A DNA stretch of 36,282 nt from Bacteroidales bacterium (GCA_017994175.1 JAGOLH010000030.1:1-36282); one strand, 5' to 3'. Counted from the first letter of the stretch, positions 8,853-17,422 are shown. Program-made: numbers and translations. The notes: generated from the sequence alone by a model not told the origin.

Positions 8853-11800
8853 ATGAACAGGTACTTAATATCGGTTTTATTGCTGTTAAGCGTAGCGGCA
8901 GGATACTCACAAACCTGGCGCGAATATCATGCTATGTACACCGATTATTACAATAGGCAGATATATGATTCTGCAATTGTTTTTCTTAATAAAGCCATTT
9001 CGGATTGCGAAGAGCGGGATGCTACTTCCGATACTTCCTATGTAGTCATGATATCGGAATTGGGAAACCTGTACGGGGTAATGAAAATGCATAATGAGGG
9101 CATCGAAACAATTAATAAGGCAAATAAGCTTATTATCAAAAACCAGGGAAAGAACAGTTTATATGCCGAAAACTGCCTGGTACTCGCAGGAATATATTCA
9201 TCAATGGGTGATTATCCTGCTGCTGAGAAGCAATTAAAAGAATCGCTCGATGTTAGGGAAAAAACATTTGGCAACGAAAGCCCTGAATATTTAAGATGTT
9301 ACTTAGAACTGCCACGCCTGTATGTGAAAATGCGAAAATTGGGCGATGCTGATGTCATGTACGAAGAGGGTCGGAAAAACGCGGAGAAAATATATGGTAA
9401 AAAAAGCAATCAATACCTGAATTTGTGTTCTGAAGAAGGAGTGTATCTAAAGAAAAGGAGGAAATATACCGAATCGGAAATTCTATTGAAAGAATGTGTT
9501 GATTTGCGTGAAGAAATTGCCGGGCCGAGCGACACAGCTTATGCAAGTGATTGCGAAAACCTGGCAATGCTCTACGATAAAATGGGGAAATACGCCGATG
9601 CTGAAGTGCTTATGGTGCAATGCCTGAACATAAGAAAACCCGCACTTGGCGACAAACATGGGGCGTATTTGCAGGCAGTAGAAAATATGGGTGCTGTGTA
9701 TAAGAATTCAGGGCAGTATGCCAGGGCAGAACCCTATTATATCGAATTAAAAGAAACCGCAGAATTTATGTATGGAAACGCTGATACGGTGTATGCGGAC
9801 AGATGTAACGCTCTGGGCTTGTTGTATGCTGCGATGGGAAATTACAAAAATGCAGAACCTCTTTATTTCGAGGCCAAAGCTATTCGCGAAGCCGTCAATG
9901 GGAACACCCATCCGGAATACGCAAAAATCATCAATAATATTGCAACACTTTATATTAAACTGTTTGATTATGAAGCTGCTAAACCACTACTGACAGAAAG
10001 CCTGGAAATAAAGAAAAAAACTGAGGGCCCCGAAACGGCATCATATGCAAATAGCTGCAATAACCTTGCTTACGTATATATGAATACGGGAGAATTCAAT
10101 TCGGCAGAAAAGCTCTTCAAGGAAGCCCTTAAAATAAATGAATCGCGATTTGGCAAAGCTCACATTAATTATCTTAAAGCCGGCAACAATCTTGGCAACT
10201 TGTACATTGAAATGAAAAGCTATAATGCTGCTGAAAAAATTCTTCTCGAGATTAAAGAAATAGCATCACAAAAACTGGGTGTAACACATCCCTATTACGC
10301 TGAAATATGTAACAATCTTGCTAAATTATACAGGATAAAAGGTGATGTTACGCAGGCAAAATCGGCGTATCTTGAAACCATTAGCACAGCCAACACCATT
10401 ATTAGCAATAATTTCGGACTGCTTACCGAACAGGAAAAAGAAATGTATTTTGCAGGTTTCGATAAGTTCTATGATGGTTTTAATGCTTTTGCACTCCAAA
10501 CCATAAGCAACGATTCCGCAATTGCAGAATATGTGTACAACAACACCATCAAAACAAAGGGAATGTTGCTGAAATCATCCACTGCTCTCAGATTCAGCAT
10601 ACTGAGTTCTAACGATTCAGTATTGCTTGCAAAATACGATAACTGGATGCTGCTGAAAAGACAAATCTCCGACCTGTATGCACAGCCTGTGTATGAGAGG
10701 GGCAATGAGTTAACAAGGCTCGAGGGGGAGGCCAATACCCTCGAAAAACAACTTATCAAAGAATCAGAGCTTTTCGCTGATTCCGAAAATGAAAAAAAAC
10801 TAACATGGACCGACATAAAATCAAACCTAAAACCCAACGAGGCAGCAATTGAATTTATCGATTTCCAAGATGGCGACTCGGTGATTTATTGTGCACTCAT
10901 AGTGCGCCAAAACAGCAAATATCCCGAAATGATACGCCTGTTTGAAGAAAAACAACTTCAGCAGATTTTTGGCAAATTCCTGATGAATAATGTTAAATAC
11001 ATCAACTCACTTTATGGTCAACAAAATCAGGCAAATACCAAACTTTATAACCTGATATGGAAACCCATTGAAGAAAAACTCGAAGGCTGTACCGATGTGT
11101 ATATTTCACCGTCGGGATTGTTGCATAAAATCAGTTTCCCTGCCCTTTGTCGTGAGCAAAATGTATTTCTCTGCGATGTTTATGATATTAATATGTCGGG
11201 AAGTACTACTGGCATTATCCGACCACGCAGCCATCCCATCACCGATATCCATGCTTTTGTGGTTGGAGGGGTTGAATACAATACAGAAGTTACCGACAAT
11301 AATGTATGGGCATATCTACCGGGTACAAAAGAAGAAGCCGACAGTATTACAGGAATTATGCAGCAGGGGCAAACGGAATTTAACTATCAGTCAAACCGTA
11401 AAGCTAGTGAATTGGTTTTCAAACAGGATGCGACCGGTTATAACGTACTTCATATATCAACCCACGGATTTTTCTATCCCGATCCTGAGGAATTGTTGCA
11501 CTCGCGTATTCAAAAACAGGAAAAACCCGATGAAGAAACGCGCGCATCAGCGAATGGCGACTGGGGGTTTGGTATGTATGCATTTGCAATGAACCGCAAT
11601 CCATTAATGCGGTCAGGCCTGGTTTTGGCCGGAGCGAACAATGTTTGGAACAAAGGGGCGTTTCCTCAACCCCTCGTGGAAGATGGGGTTTTAACTGCCA
11701 GCGAAGTAGCTCAACTCAATCTCATCAATGTCGATCTTGTGGTATTGTCGGCTTGCGAAACCGGATTGGGCGACATCAGGGGAAGCGAAGGAGTGTATGG

Positions 11801-12011
11801 TTTGCAGCGGGCATTTCGACTCGCAGGAGTCGATTATATCATTATGAGCCTCTGGCGTGTTGCCGATAAAGAAACAAAAGAATTTATGACATGTTTCTAC
11901 CAAAACCTGTTGGAATGCAAGGACGTGGAAATTGCCTTTACAAAGGCCAGAAGCACAATGAGGCAGAAATACGACCCGTATTACTGGGCAGCTTTTGTAT
12001 TGGTAGAATAA
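8853..12011 (+). CDS. Exported TPR-repeat protein with C-terminal CHAT (caspase-clan) protease domain
   Basis: A 1052-residue protein with signal peptide MNRYLISVLLLLSVAAGYSQ, so it is probably periplasmic or beyond. Residues ~25-520 are about 42-residue tetratricopeptide repeats of the kinesin-light-chain/TPR_12 type (for example YAEICNNLAKLYRIKGD). A helical linker follows at ~540-700, then a CHAT domain at ~725-1052. The dyad is visible: HISTHGFF with His871, and VLSACETGLG with Cys968, followed by the family's RAFRLAGVDYIIMSLW segment. CHAT domains belong to peptidase clan CD; some are proven proteases, as in the TPR-CHAT partner of type III-E CRISPR effectors. No CRISPR genes are seen here and the protein is exported, so a different role is likely. 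The neighbouring acidic lipoprotein is the obvious candidate partner. Substrate unknown. Confidence 0.9.
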   Translation: MNRYLISVLLLLSVAAGYSQTWREYHAMYTDYYNRQIYDSAIVFLNKAISDCEERDATSDTSYVVMISELGNLYGVMKMHNEGIETINKANKLIIKNQGKNSLYAENCLVLAGIYSSMGDYPAAEKQLKESLDVREKTFGNESPEYLRCYLELPRLYVKMRKLGDADVMYEEGRKNAEKIYGKKSNQYLNLCSEEGVYLKKRRKYTESEILLKECVDLREEIAGPSDTAYASDCENLAMLYDKMGKYADAEVLMVQCLNIRKPALGDKHGAYLQAVENMGAVYKNSGQYARAEPYYIELKETAEFMYGNADTVYADRCNALGLLYAAMGNYKNAEPLYFEAKAIREAVNGNTHPEYAKIINNIATLYIKLFDYEAAKPLLTESLEIKKKTEGPETASYANSCNNLAYVYMNTGEFNSAEKLFKEALKINESRFGKAHINYLKAGNNLGNLYIEMKSYNAAEKILLEIKEIASQKLGVTHPYYAEICNNLAKLYRIKGDVTQAKSAYLETISTANTIISNNFGLLTEQEKEMYFAGFDKFYDGFNAFALQTISNDSAIAEYVYNNTIKTKGMLLKSSTALRFSILSSNDSVLLAKYDNWMLLKRQISDLYAQPVYERGNELTRLEGEANTLEKQLIKESELFADSENEKKLTWTDIKSNLKPNEAAIEFIDFQDGDSVIYCALIVRQNSKYPEMIRLFEEKQLQQIFGKFLMNNVKYINSLYGQQNQANTKLYNLIWKPIEEKLEGCTDVYISPSGLLHKISFPALCREQNVFLCDVYDINMSGSTTGIIRPRSHPITDIHAFVVGGVEYNTEVTDNNVWAYLPGTKEEADSITGIMQQGQTEFNYQSNRKASELVFKQDATGYNVLHISTHGFFYPDPEELLHSRIQKQEKPDEETRASANGDWGFGMYAFAMNRNPLMRSGLVLAGANNVWNKGAFPQPLVEDGVLTASEVAQLNLINVDLVVLSACETGLGDIRGSEGVYGLQRAFRLAGVDYIIMSLWRVADKETKEFMTCFYQNLLECKDVEIAFTKARSTMRQKYDPYYWAAFVLVE

Positions 12012-12115
12012 GACAGCGTGTTTCTGTAACCGATGGTTTTTTAAAATCAGGTTTTTTAGGGGATTACATGCCATAATCAAAATATTTGTAGTTTTACAGA
12101 AATCACCACAACCGT

Positions 12116-13282
12116 ATGGATTTAAAAAATTTTACTATAGCTTATGCCTACAAAAGCAAAAAAGAGCTCAAATCAGCGCTTTTTGTTTATCGGATTATTA
12201 CACGGCCTTTTTTAGTTCGTTTTGGGAAACTGATGTTGGATACTGCCCTAACCTTGCGTATTCCCATTAAACCGTTTACAGGTTTTATGTTTAGGCATTT
12301 TTGCGGTGGCGAAAAACTTGATGAGGTCATCAACATTTCGGATTGTATCGAAAAGTTCAATGTTAAAGTGATCCCTGATTTTTCGAAAGAAGGGGCGTCG
12401 GAAGAATCTGCTTATGAGGAATTGATTTCTGAAGTGAAAAAAGTCATCGATATTTCTGCAGAAAACCCCAATATCCCATTTGCAGTATTTAAACCAACAG
12501 GATTAATCCAAGCGGAGTATTTGAAGCAGCATGTGCCGATTGATCATTCTGAAATTATTGCATATCGTAGTCGGTTAGATGAAATATTTGGTTACGCAGC
12601 ATTTAAAAAAACCAAAGTGTTCATCGATGCCGAAGATTATTGGTATCAGGACAGGATCGATGAGATGGTGCTTGATTTCATGAGAAAATATAACAAAAAC
12701 ACCCCGGTAGTTTTTACCACTCTTCAAATGTACCGACACGACAGGTTAGACTATTTGAAAACTTTAACTGCATTGGCAAGGCGCGAAGGTTTTAAACTGG
12801 GTATTAAGTTTGTAAGAGGTGCCTATATGGAAAAAGAACGAAAACGGGCTTTGGAAGGTTCATATCCCGACCCGATACACCCGAACAAGGAAATAACCGA
12901 CAAGGCTTTTGATGATGCAATTACTTATTCGGTAGAAAACATCGATACAATTGATGTATTTTGCGGTACCCACAACGAAAAGTCCATTTTAAACCTGGTT
13001 AATGAAATTGAAAAACAGCAGATAGCAAAGAACGACCCGCGTATTTGGTTTTCACAGCTGTATGGTATGCGCGATAATCAGACTTTTAATCTTGCTGCGG
13101 AAGGATACAATGTGGCGAAATATCTTCCCTATGGCCCAATAAGGGAAGTAATGCCTTATCTGGTAAGACGCGCTGAGGAAAACTCCTCGATGGGTTCACA
13201 GGCGGGCGAGGAAATACGAATGTTGAAACTTGCATTGCAATTTCGCAATCCGAAAAACAAAACATTTCACCAGGTCCCGTAG
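12116..13282 (+). CDS. Proline dehydrogenase (monofunctional PRODH)
   Basis: A 388-residue FAD enzyme that oxidises L-proline to delta-1-pyrroline-5-carboxylate, the first step of proline catabolism. Electrons usually pass to the membrane quinone pool. Typical PRODH signatures are present in order: FIDAEDYW (~165), VFTTLQMY (~200), LGIKFVRGAYMEKE (~226), FCGTHNE (~285), FSQLYGM (~312), YLPYGP (~335) and the proline-carboxylate-binding R351-R352-AEEN. Length and architecture fit the stand-alone enzyme; no P5C dehydrogenase domain is fused and none lies nearby, so that step must be encoded elsewhere. No signal peptide: cytoplasmic or peripheral to the inner membrane. It is 104 nt after the TPR-CHAT gene. 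No good promoter match was seen (only TAGTTTTA at 12089-12096). Confidence 0.92.
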   Translation: MDLKNFTIAYAYKSKKELKSALFVYRIITRPFLVRFGKLMLDTALTLRIPIKPFTGFMFRHFCGGEKLDEVINISDCIEKFNVKVIPDFSKEGASEESAYEELISEVKKVIDISAENPNIPFAVFKPTGLIQAEYLKQHVPIDHSEIIAYRSRLDEIFGYAAFKKTKVFIDAEDYWYQDRIDEMVLDFMRKYNKNTPVVFTTLQMYRHDRLDYLKTLTALARREGFKLGIKFVRGAYMEKERKRALEGSYPDPIHPNKEITDKAFDDAITYSVENIDTIDVFCGTHNEKSILNLVNEIEKQQIAKNDPRIWFSQLYGMRDNQTFNLAAEGYNVAKYLPYGPIREVMPYLVRRAEENSSMGSQAGEEIRMLKLALQFRNPKNKTFHQVP

Positions 13283-13613
13283 TCAATTAAACTTGAAAAT
13301 GTTTTGAATGATAAGCATATGTAAAGCTTAAACAGGCTTGTTACAGCCATATTATCGGCCCACTAGAAATTTAATAATTGACACTGTGGCCAATGAGAAA
13401 TGTTGGTTCTTAACTACAAATTACCAATTTCGTTGATTAAGAATCATTAAAACGCTGCAAATGTTGCTACCTTTTATGCATTCCGAAAATTGTATTCTTT
13501 TCCTTATCGCTTCTATTTTGCTCACATATTGTTCAATCAAGGCTGGTTGAATTGAATGTGTTTCTTAGTATTTTTGAATTTATAAGTCCTATGTCGAACC
13601 AAAACAAAACATT
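13283..13613. other. 331-nt intergenic region with a promoter at its right end
   Basis: No gene-like frame, no clear terminator for the proline dehydrogenase gene and no long repeat were seen. The only supported element is the promoter at 13547-13576. Confidence 0.5.
13547..13576 (+). promoter_or_regulatory. Bacteroidota-type promoter for the W-repeat T9SS cargo
   Basis: TTG at 13547-13549, a 19-nt spacer and TATTTTTG at 13569-13576 fit the consensus. The predicted start near 13583 gives a leader of about 30 nt before the ATG at 13614. Confidence 0.6.
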
Positions 13614-14783
13614 ATGAAAAAGAGATTTACACTTTTGTTATCTTTTATACTGGTAAGTCTGATTGGATTCACCCAGATATTGCCTGAAAATTTCACAGTT
13701 AGAAACAATGTAGGACAACTGAAGGGTTTGAAATCGACCAAAGCACTGAAACAACGCCTTGATCAAATTGTGTACGAAGCCTATTCGTGGGACACACAGC
13801 AATGGTCGAACGATGCAAAAGTGACATACACTTACAATGACAACGGAAATGTTACCAGTGCCATAACATTCGATTATTCGGGAGGCACATGGGTAAACGA
13901 CCTTAAAGAAGATTGCTCCTACAATGGCGAAGGGGACATTGTTCAGGTGATGGAATCAGACTGGGATGGTACTGCATGGCAACTCAGCAAAAAATACGAC
14001 TATACCTATAATGGCAGTGGATATATCGAAACAAAAATTACTTCCATATATCAATCGGGTAATTGGGTAAATTCTCTAAAATCGGAATATACTTACGATG
14101 GAAATGGGAAAATGACTCTCGATTTTGTTTCAGCCTGGAGCACGGCCAAAGGATGGCAGACCGATTCAAAATACGAATATGCATACGACATTAACCAGCG
14201 AATTTCAGAAATAGTCCGGTCAACAATTGACGTTGGAATGGGTGAATGGGAACTAAATAAACGCAATGCTTTTACCCATGATGAGAACGGTAACCTGACC
14301 CGCCGCGATGATTCCATGTGGATTGGTAGCTGGAATGTATATCAGTACGAAGAGTTTACCCATTCAAATACCTATACCCTGGCAGATCTTTTGTTACCGT
14401 ATTCATGGTTGCTGCAGTATTTTTACTTTGCACATCAGCTTACCGGAACTATTCGGTATGTGTACAACTACGATGTGGTAAACTTTATGCAGTTCAGTAG
14501 GAGCACCTATATCTATTCGCAACAAAATGTGGGGATTACCGATAATGTAGTACCCGTTTATTCAGTTTACCCCAATCCGGTTACCGATAAACTGAACTTT
14601 ACCCTGCCCGAAAATACTCAAAATGCTATGGTGCAACTATCCGACCTCTATGGGCGTAAAGTTCTTGAATGCACCGTTAGCAATAATCAAAGCATTTCGG
14701 TAAATCATCTGGCTTCCGGAATGTACATTTGTAATATCACAGATGGTAATTTTTGCTACACCTGCAAGCTGCAAATCCACTAG
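13614..14783 (+). CDS. T9SS cargo protein with seven ~29-residue Trp/Tyr repeats and type A sorting domain
   Basis: A 389-residue exported protein with a signal peptide at residues 1-20 (cleavage near IGFTQ). Residues ~60-255 consist of tandem units beginning with Trp and containing an alternating aromatic strand such as YTYNDNGN, YDYTYNGSG or SEYTYDGNGK. The repeat tryptophan codons sit at 13803, 13890, 13977, 14064, 14154, 14247 and 14331, a period of 28-31 codons. This pattern recalls YD/RHS-like beta-repeats but is shorter than a toxin-encapsulating RHS shell. From residue ~317 it has a T9SS type A sorting domain: YPNPVTDKLNF, then GRKVLE, then LASGMYICNI. It should therefore be surface-attached or secreted. 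Function unknown; binding or adhesion is a guess from the repeats. It is convergent with the PGK-like gene. Confidence 0.8.
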   Translation: MKKRFTLLLSFILVSLIGFTQILPENFTVRNNVGQLKGLKSTKALKQRLDQIVYEAYSWDTQQWSNDAKVTYTYNDNGNVTSAITFDYSGGTWVNDLKEDCSYNGEGDIVQVMESDWDGTAWQLSKKYDYTYNGSGYIETKITSIYQSGNWVNSLKSEYTYDGNGKMTLDFVSAWSTAKGWQTDSKYEYAYDINQRISEIVRSTIDVGMGEWELNKRNAFTHDENGNLTRRDDSMWIGSWNVYQYEEFTHSNTYTLADLLLPYSWLLQYFYFAHQLTGTIRYVYNYDVVNFMQFSRSTYIYSQQNVGITDNVVPVYSVYPNPVTDKLNFTLPENTQNAMVQLSDLYGRKVLECTVSNNQSISVNHLASGMYICNITDGNFCYTCKLQIH

Positions 14784-14917
14784 ATTTTTAGCTTTTACGG
14801 CGAAATGTTGCTCTTTTATTGAATAGGCAAAAAACTTCTTAGTAAACAAGTTGCGTTGCGGCTAAAATTTCACATGAATTTGGGCCAAATTTTCGTGCGA
14901 TTTGCCGAAATTGTAAC

Positions 14918-16210
14918 TTACTGAGTTTTGCCGTTGATAAGTGCTTTTACCGGCTCCAGACCAAGATAGGTTCCGTTTTCAATGGCTTTGAGCACAGCAC
15001 CTCCACCGGTGAAAATATAGTATTTCGGACTGTCGAGTGCCATAATATACAACCCGGGTAAAAGTCGTTTCAGTTCCTGCATTGTGTCGCCACCGCCGTA
15101 GAGCTTAACCGCATTGATATTGGTATCAATTAGGCTGTCGAGAGCAATTGTACCATCGTTGAAGTGTGGGGTGTAGCCCATAACTGCATTTACAAAAATT
15201 GTATTTGCTTTATTGAAAACCTCTTTCACGTGAGCGTCTTCAAACGATTCGGGAGCAATGTCGAGTACGTAATTCAACTTTGCTCCGCTTTTTAATTTCC
15301 GAATGTCGTGAACCCTGTTTTTCCCTTCAATTTTCCCTTCAAACACGTCTGATTCAACAATATAAGGCAATTCAACAATGCGATCGGCGTATTTTTCCGA
15401 TTTTGTAATAAACTCTTTTGCCAACCGGATGTCGTCGTCTTCGATGCCGGTGATCGAAATTCCGTATTTTGCTGCCAGATAAGCATTATAAATTACACCA
15501 CCAAGAACCAGATAATCGGCTTTCTGAATCAGTGCATTCAGTGAATCGATTTTTGTGTCGAATTTGCTTCCGGCAACAACCGCTACCATAGGTTTCTGTG
15601 CATCGTAAATCCGGTCGAGGCTTTCAATCTCTTTTTGCAGTAGAAATCCAGCGTACGAAGGCAGGTATTTGCTTATTCCTACGGTGGAAACATGGGCCTG
15701 CCACGAACCAAACGCATCGTTCACATAAATATCGGCCAGACCAGCCATTTGATTGGCCAGACGCTCTGCCGATTCATCCTTTGCTTCTTCTCCAGTAAAC
15801 CACCGGGTGTTGGGAAGATATATCATATCGATCTCGTGGTTGCGTAATTGCCGTATCAGGTGATTTACGCTGGTTTCGATTCCTGCATAACCGGTATCGC
15901 CATGAACATAGAATTCAGGCACTTTTATTTTGACATGCAATTTGTTCTGAAGATATTCAACAATAGGCTGAACAGAACTCTCTTCATCAATTTTTATGGC
16001 TCCGGTTTTTTTATCTTTTGGCCTGCCTACGTGGGTCATTAGAATTATTTTACCGCCTTTAGCCAAAATATGGAACAATGTCCCGAATGTGGCATCAATA
16101 CGGTAAGGATCGTGAATCTGACCTTTTTTAACAACGTTATGGTCAACCCTGACAAGTACTACTTTGTCTTTCAAATCAGCATCCTGCAATAAAGGGAGTA
16201 GTGTTTTCAT
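14918..16210 (-). CDS. Divergent phosphoglycerate kinase homologue
   Basis: A 430-residue protein with the full PGK fold order but altered signatures. R21-VDHNVV replaces RVDFNVP (the Pro is Val). THVGRP at 59-64, NTRWF with Arg136, and YVNDAFG at 162-168 are recognisable. The usual AHRAHAST stretch reads SWQAHVST, so one substrate-binding Arg appears lost. K216 of AGSKFDTKI, GGGDT at 372-376 and TGGGAVL at 401-407 are kept. The WNGPMGVFE ATP-site motif reads VNAVMGYTP at 340-348. Canonical PGK moves phosphate between 1,3-bisphosphoglycerate and ADP in glycolysis. Either this is a divergent active PGK or a paralogue with another substrate; I cannot decide. At 430 residues it is slightly longer than the usual ~390-415. 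It is divergent from the radical SAM gene with 86 nt between starts. Confidence 0.85.
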   Translation of the reverse strand: MKTLLPLLQDADLKDKVVLVRVDHNVVKKGQIHDPYRIDATFGTLFHILAKGGKIILMTHVGRPKDKKTGAIKIDEESSVQPIVEYLQNKLHVKIKVPEFYVHGDTGYAGIETSVNHLIRQLRNHEIDMIYLPNTRWFTGEEAKDESAERLANQMAGLADIYVNDAFGSWQAHVSTVGISKYLPSYAGFLLQKEIESLDRIYDAQKPMVAVVAGSKFDTKIDSLNALIQKADYLVLGGVIYNAYLAAKYGISITGIEDDDIRLAKEFITKSEKYADRIVELPYIVESDVFEGKIEGKNRVHDIRKLKSGAKLNYVLDIAPESFEDAHVKEVFNKANTIFVNAVMGYTPHFNDGTIALDSLIDTNINAVKLYGGGDTMQELKRLLPGLYIMALDSPKYYIFTGGGAVLKAIENGTYLGLEPVKALINGKTQ

Positions 16211-16227
16211 GTGAAATCAATTTATTC

Positions 16228-16235
16228 CAAATTTA
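16228..16235 (-). promoter_or_regulatory. -7 box for the PGK-like gene
   Basis: Read on the minus strand this is TAAATTTG, a full match to TAnnTTTG, ending 17 nt before the ATG at 16210. No convincing TTG lies at the right distance upstream, so the assignment rests on the -7 box and its position. Confidence 0.4.
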
Positions 16236-16280
16236 TAACAATATTTTTAAAATAAATATATGTTTTTTACACCTATTCAT

Positions 16281-16288
16281 TACATTTG
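16281..16288 (+). promoter_or_regulatory. -7 box for the radical SAM gene
   Basis: TACATTTG matches TAnnTTTG and ends only 8 nt before the chosen ATG at 16297, implying a nearly leaderless transcript. The -33 region has no TTG at the ideal spacing. The box also argues against translation starting farther upstream. Confidence 0.4.
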
Positions 16289-16296
16289 GAAAGCTT

Positions 16297-17319
16297 ATGA
16301 GTATCAGGCTGCCATATATCTCGGTCGAAGTGAACGAAAACTGCAATCAATCGTGTTGTTTTTGCTATAATAATAAGGTATCGCAATCGGAATATCACCA
16401 AAGCAACTATGCCCAGTTACGCAGGTTGCTGGTGACCCTTTATAAACAAGCGAGACCAGAGCGTGTAGTATTTACCGGAGGAGAACCCCTGCTTGAACCA
16501 AGAATTGCAGAAATTGTACTTTTCTGTAAAATGCGAAAATCAGCAGTAAGCATCATTACTAATGGAACCGCTGCAACGAAAAATGTATATAAAGACCTGA
16601 TATTATTGCAGACCGATTTGTTTCAGTTGCCGGTACACAGCTTTAATGCTGAAGCTCACGATAAGATGACAGGACTGAAAGGCAGTTGGGAGAAAAGTGT
16701 TAACTCAATCTTACAAATCAAATCACTAGGGGGTAGGGTTGTTCCTGTGATTGTGATTACACGACACAATGTGAAAGAAATCGATAAAACTGTACAATTC
16801 ATAATTTCTTTGGGAATCAAGGAGCTGATGCTGAACCGGTTCAATTTTAGCGAAAACGCCGGTAAAGAAGCCGCTGGTATGTCAGCTTCAAAAAGTGAAC
16901 TTAATCAAGCCTATACGGCAGTAAATACATTGGCGCGTGATAATGCAATGAAAGTTTCATCAAACGTGAATACGCCATATTGTGTTTTACGACCTTCCGA
17001 ATATCCATTCATCCGGTTTAGCGGTTGCGCTTCTGATATTTTGCGGAATCCAATCACCACAGATATTCATGGGAACCTGCGTAAATGCAACCATAGCAAT
17101 GTTGTTGCCGGCAATATATTTCGTACATCTATCGAAGAAATCCTGCGATCCGACTACTTGAAAAGCTGGAATGAAATAATTCCGGATTTTTGTAAAAAAT
17201 GCAGCGACTGGCCCCAATGCCGTGGAGGCTGTCGTGCTGCTGCAGAGCGGACAGGTGGCAATATCTCGCTACCAGACCCTATGGTACTACTATTATCAGA
17301 AAATCAGCAGCTTGTTTAA
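16297..17319 (+). CDS. Radical SAM enzyme with SPASM domain
   Basis: A 340-residue protein. The [4Fe-4S] radical-SAM motif CX3CX2C is at C16, C20 and C23 (CNQSCCFC), followed by FTGGEPLLEP, the SAM-binding GGE motif, near residue 65. The C-terminal SPASM domain shows C244-X14-G-X4-C264 and then C299-X2-C302-X5-C308-X3-C312 (CKKCSDWPQCRGGC), which would hold auxiliary Fe-S clusters. SPASM enzymes modify peptides or proteins (PqqE-like, sactionine and thioether formation, sulfatase maturation) or other substrates, so the reaction here is open. I chose the ATG at 16297 because the -7 box at 16281 and the domain start fit it; a longer frame from 16201 overlaps the PGK-like gene start. No small precursor peptide gene is visible nearby. 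The next gene, 103 nt downstream, encodes a WD40-caspase protein. Confidence 0.88.
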   Translation: MSIRLPYISVEVNENCNQSCCFCYNNKVSQSEYHQSNYAQLRRLLVTLYKQARPERVVFTGGEPLLEPRIAEIVLFCKMRKSAVSIITNGTAATKNVYKDLILLQTDLFQLPVHSFNAEAHDKMTGLKGSWEKSVNSILQIKSLGGRVVPVIVITRHNVKEIDKTVQFIISLGIKELMLNRFNFSENAGKEAAGMSASKSELNQAYTAVNTLARDNAMKVSSNVNTPYCVLRPSEYPFIRFSGCASDILRNPITTDIHGNLRKCNHSNVVAGNIFRTSIEEILRSDYLKSWNEIIPDFCKKCSDWPQCRGGCRAAAERTGGNISLPDPMVLLLSENQQLV

Positions 17320-17347
17320 ATAACCGGTAATTGCCATTTTAAATGAA

Positions 17348-17365
17348 TATCAGATAAATCTGATA
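17348..17365. promoter_or_regulatory. Perfect 18-bp palindrome, candidate operator upstream of WD40-caspase gene
   Basis: TATCAGAT and ATCTGATA are exact inverted copies around a 2-nt centre. The element is centred about 34 nt upstream of the start site predicted from the -7 box at 17377-17384, so it covers the place where a -33 element would be. That is a common place for a repressor or activator site. No T-run follows, so it is not a terminator for the radical SAM gene. Confidence 0.45.
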
Positions 17366-17376
17366 GAAAGATTGAT

Positions 17377-17384
17377 TAAATTTG
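17377..17384 (+). promoter_or_regulatory. -7 box for the WD40-caspase gene
   Basis: TAAATTTG matches TAnnTTTG. The predicted start near 17391 gives a leader of about 32 nt to the ATG at 17423 and places an alternative upstream start (17372) outside the transcript. There is no TTG at -33; the palindrome at 17348-17365 occupies that position. Confidence 0.45.
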
Positions 17385-17422
17385 TTTATTTAAATCACTG
17401 GTTTAGTCTCATATTTCACAAA

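Noticed and set aside
8853-12011. TPR-CHAT as part of a type III-E CRISPR (Craspase) system
   Set aside because: There is no CRISPR array, no gRAMP or other cas gene, and the protein has a signal peptide.
14877-14891. Perfect 7-bp palindrome AATTTGG-G-CCAAATT between two convergent genes, as a terminator
   Set aside because: A 1-nt loop cannot form an RNA hairpin of that stem and no T-run follows; it may be chance in AT-rich DNA.
16201-16296. N-terminal extension of the radical SAM protein to 16201
   Set aside because: The added 32 residues overlap the PGK-like start codon, are not domain-like and lie upstream of the -7 box at 16281.
17372-17422. Upstream start of the WD40-caspase protein
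   Set aside because: It would put 17 residues before a standard signal peptide and lies at or before the predicted transcription start.
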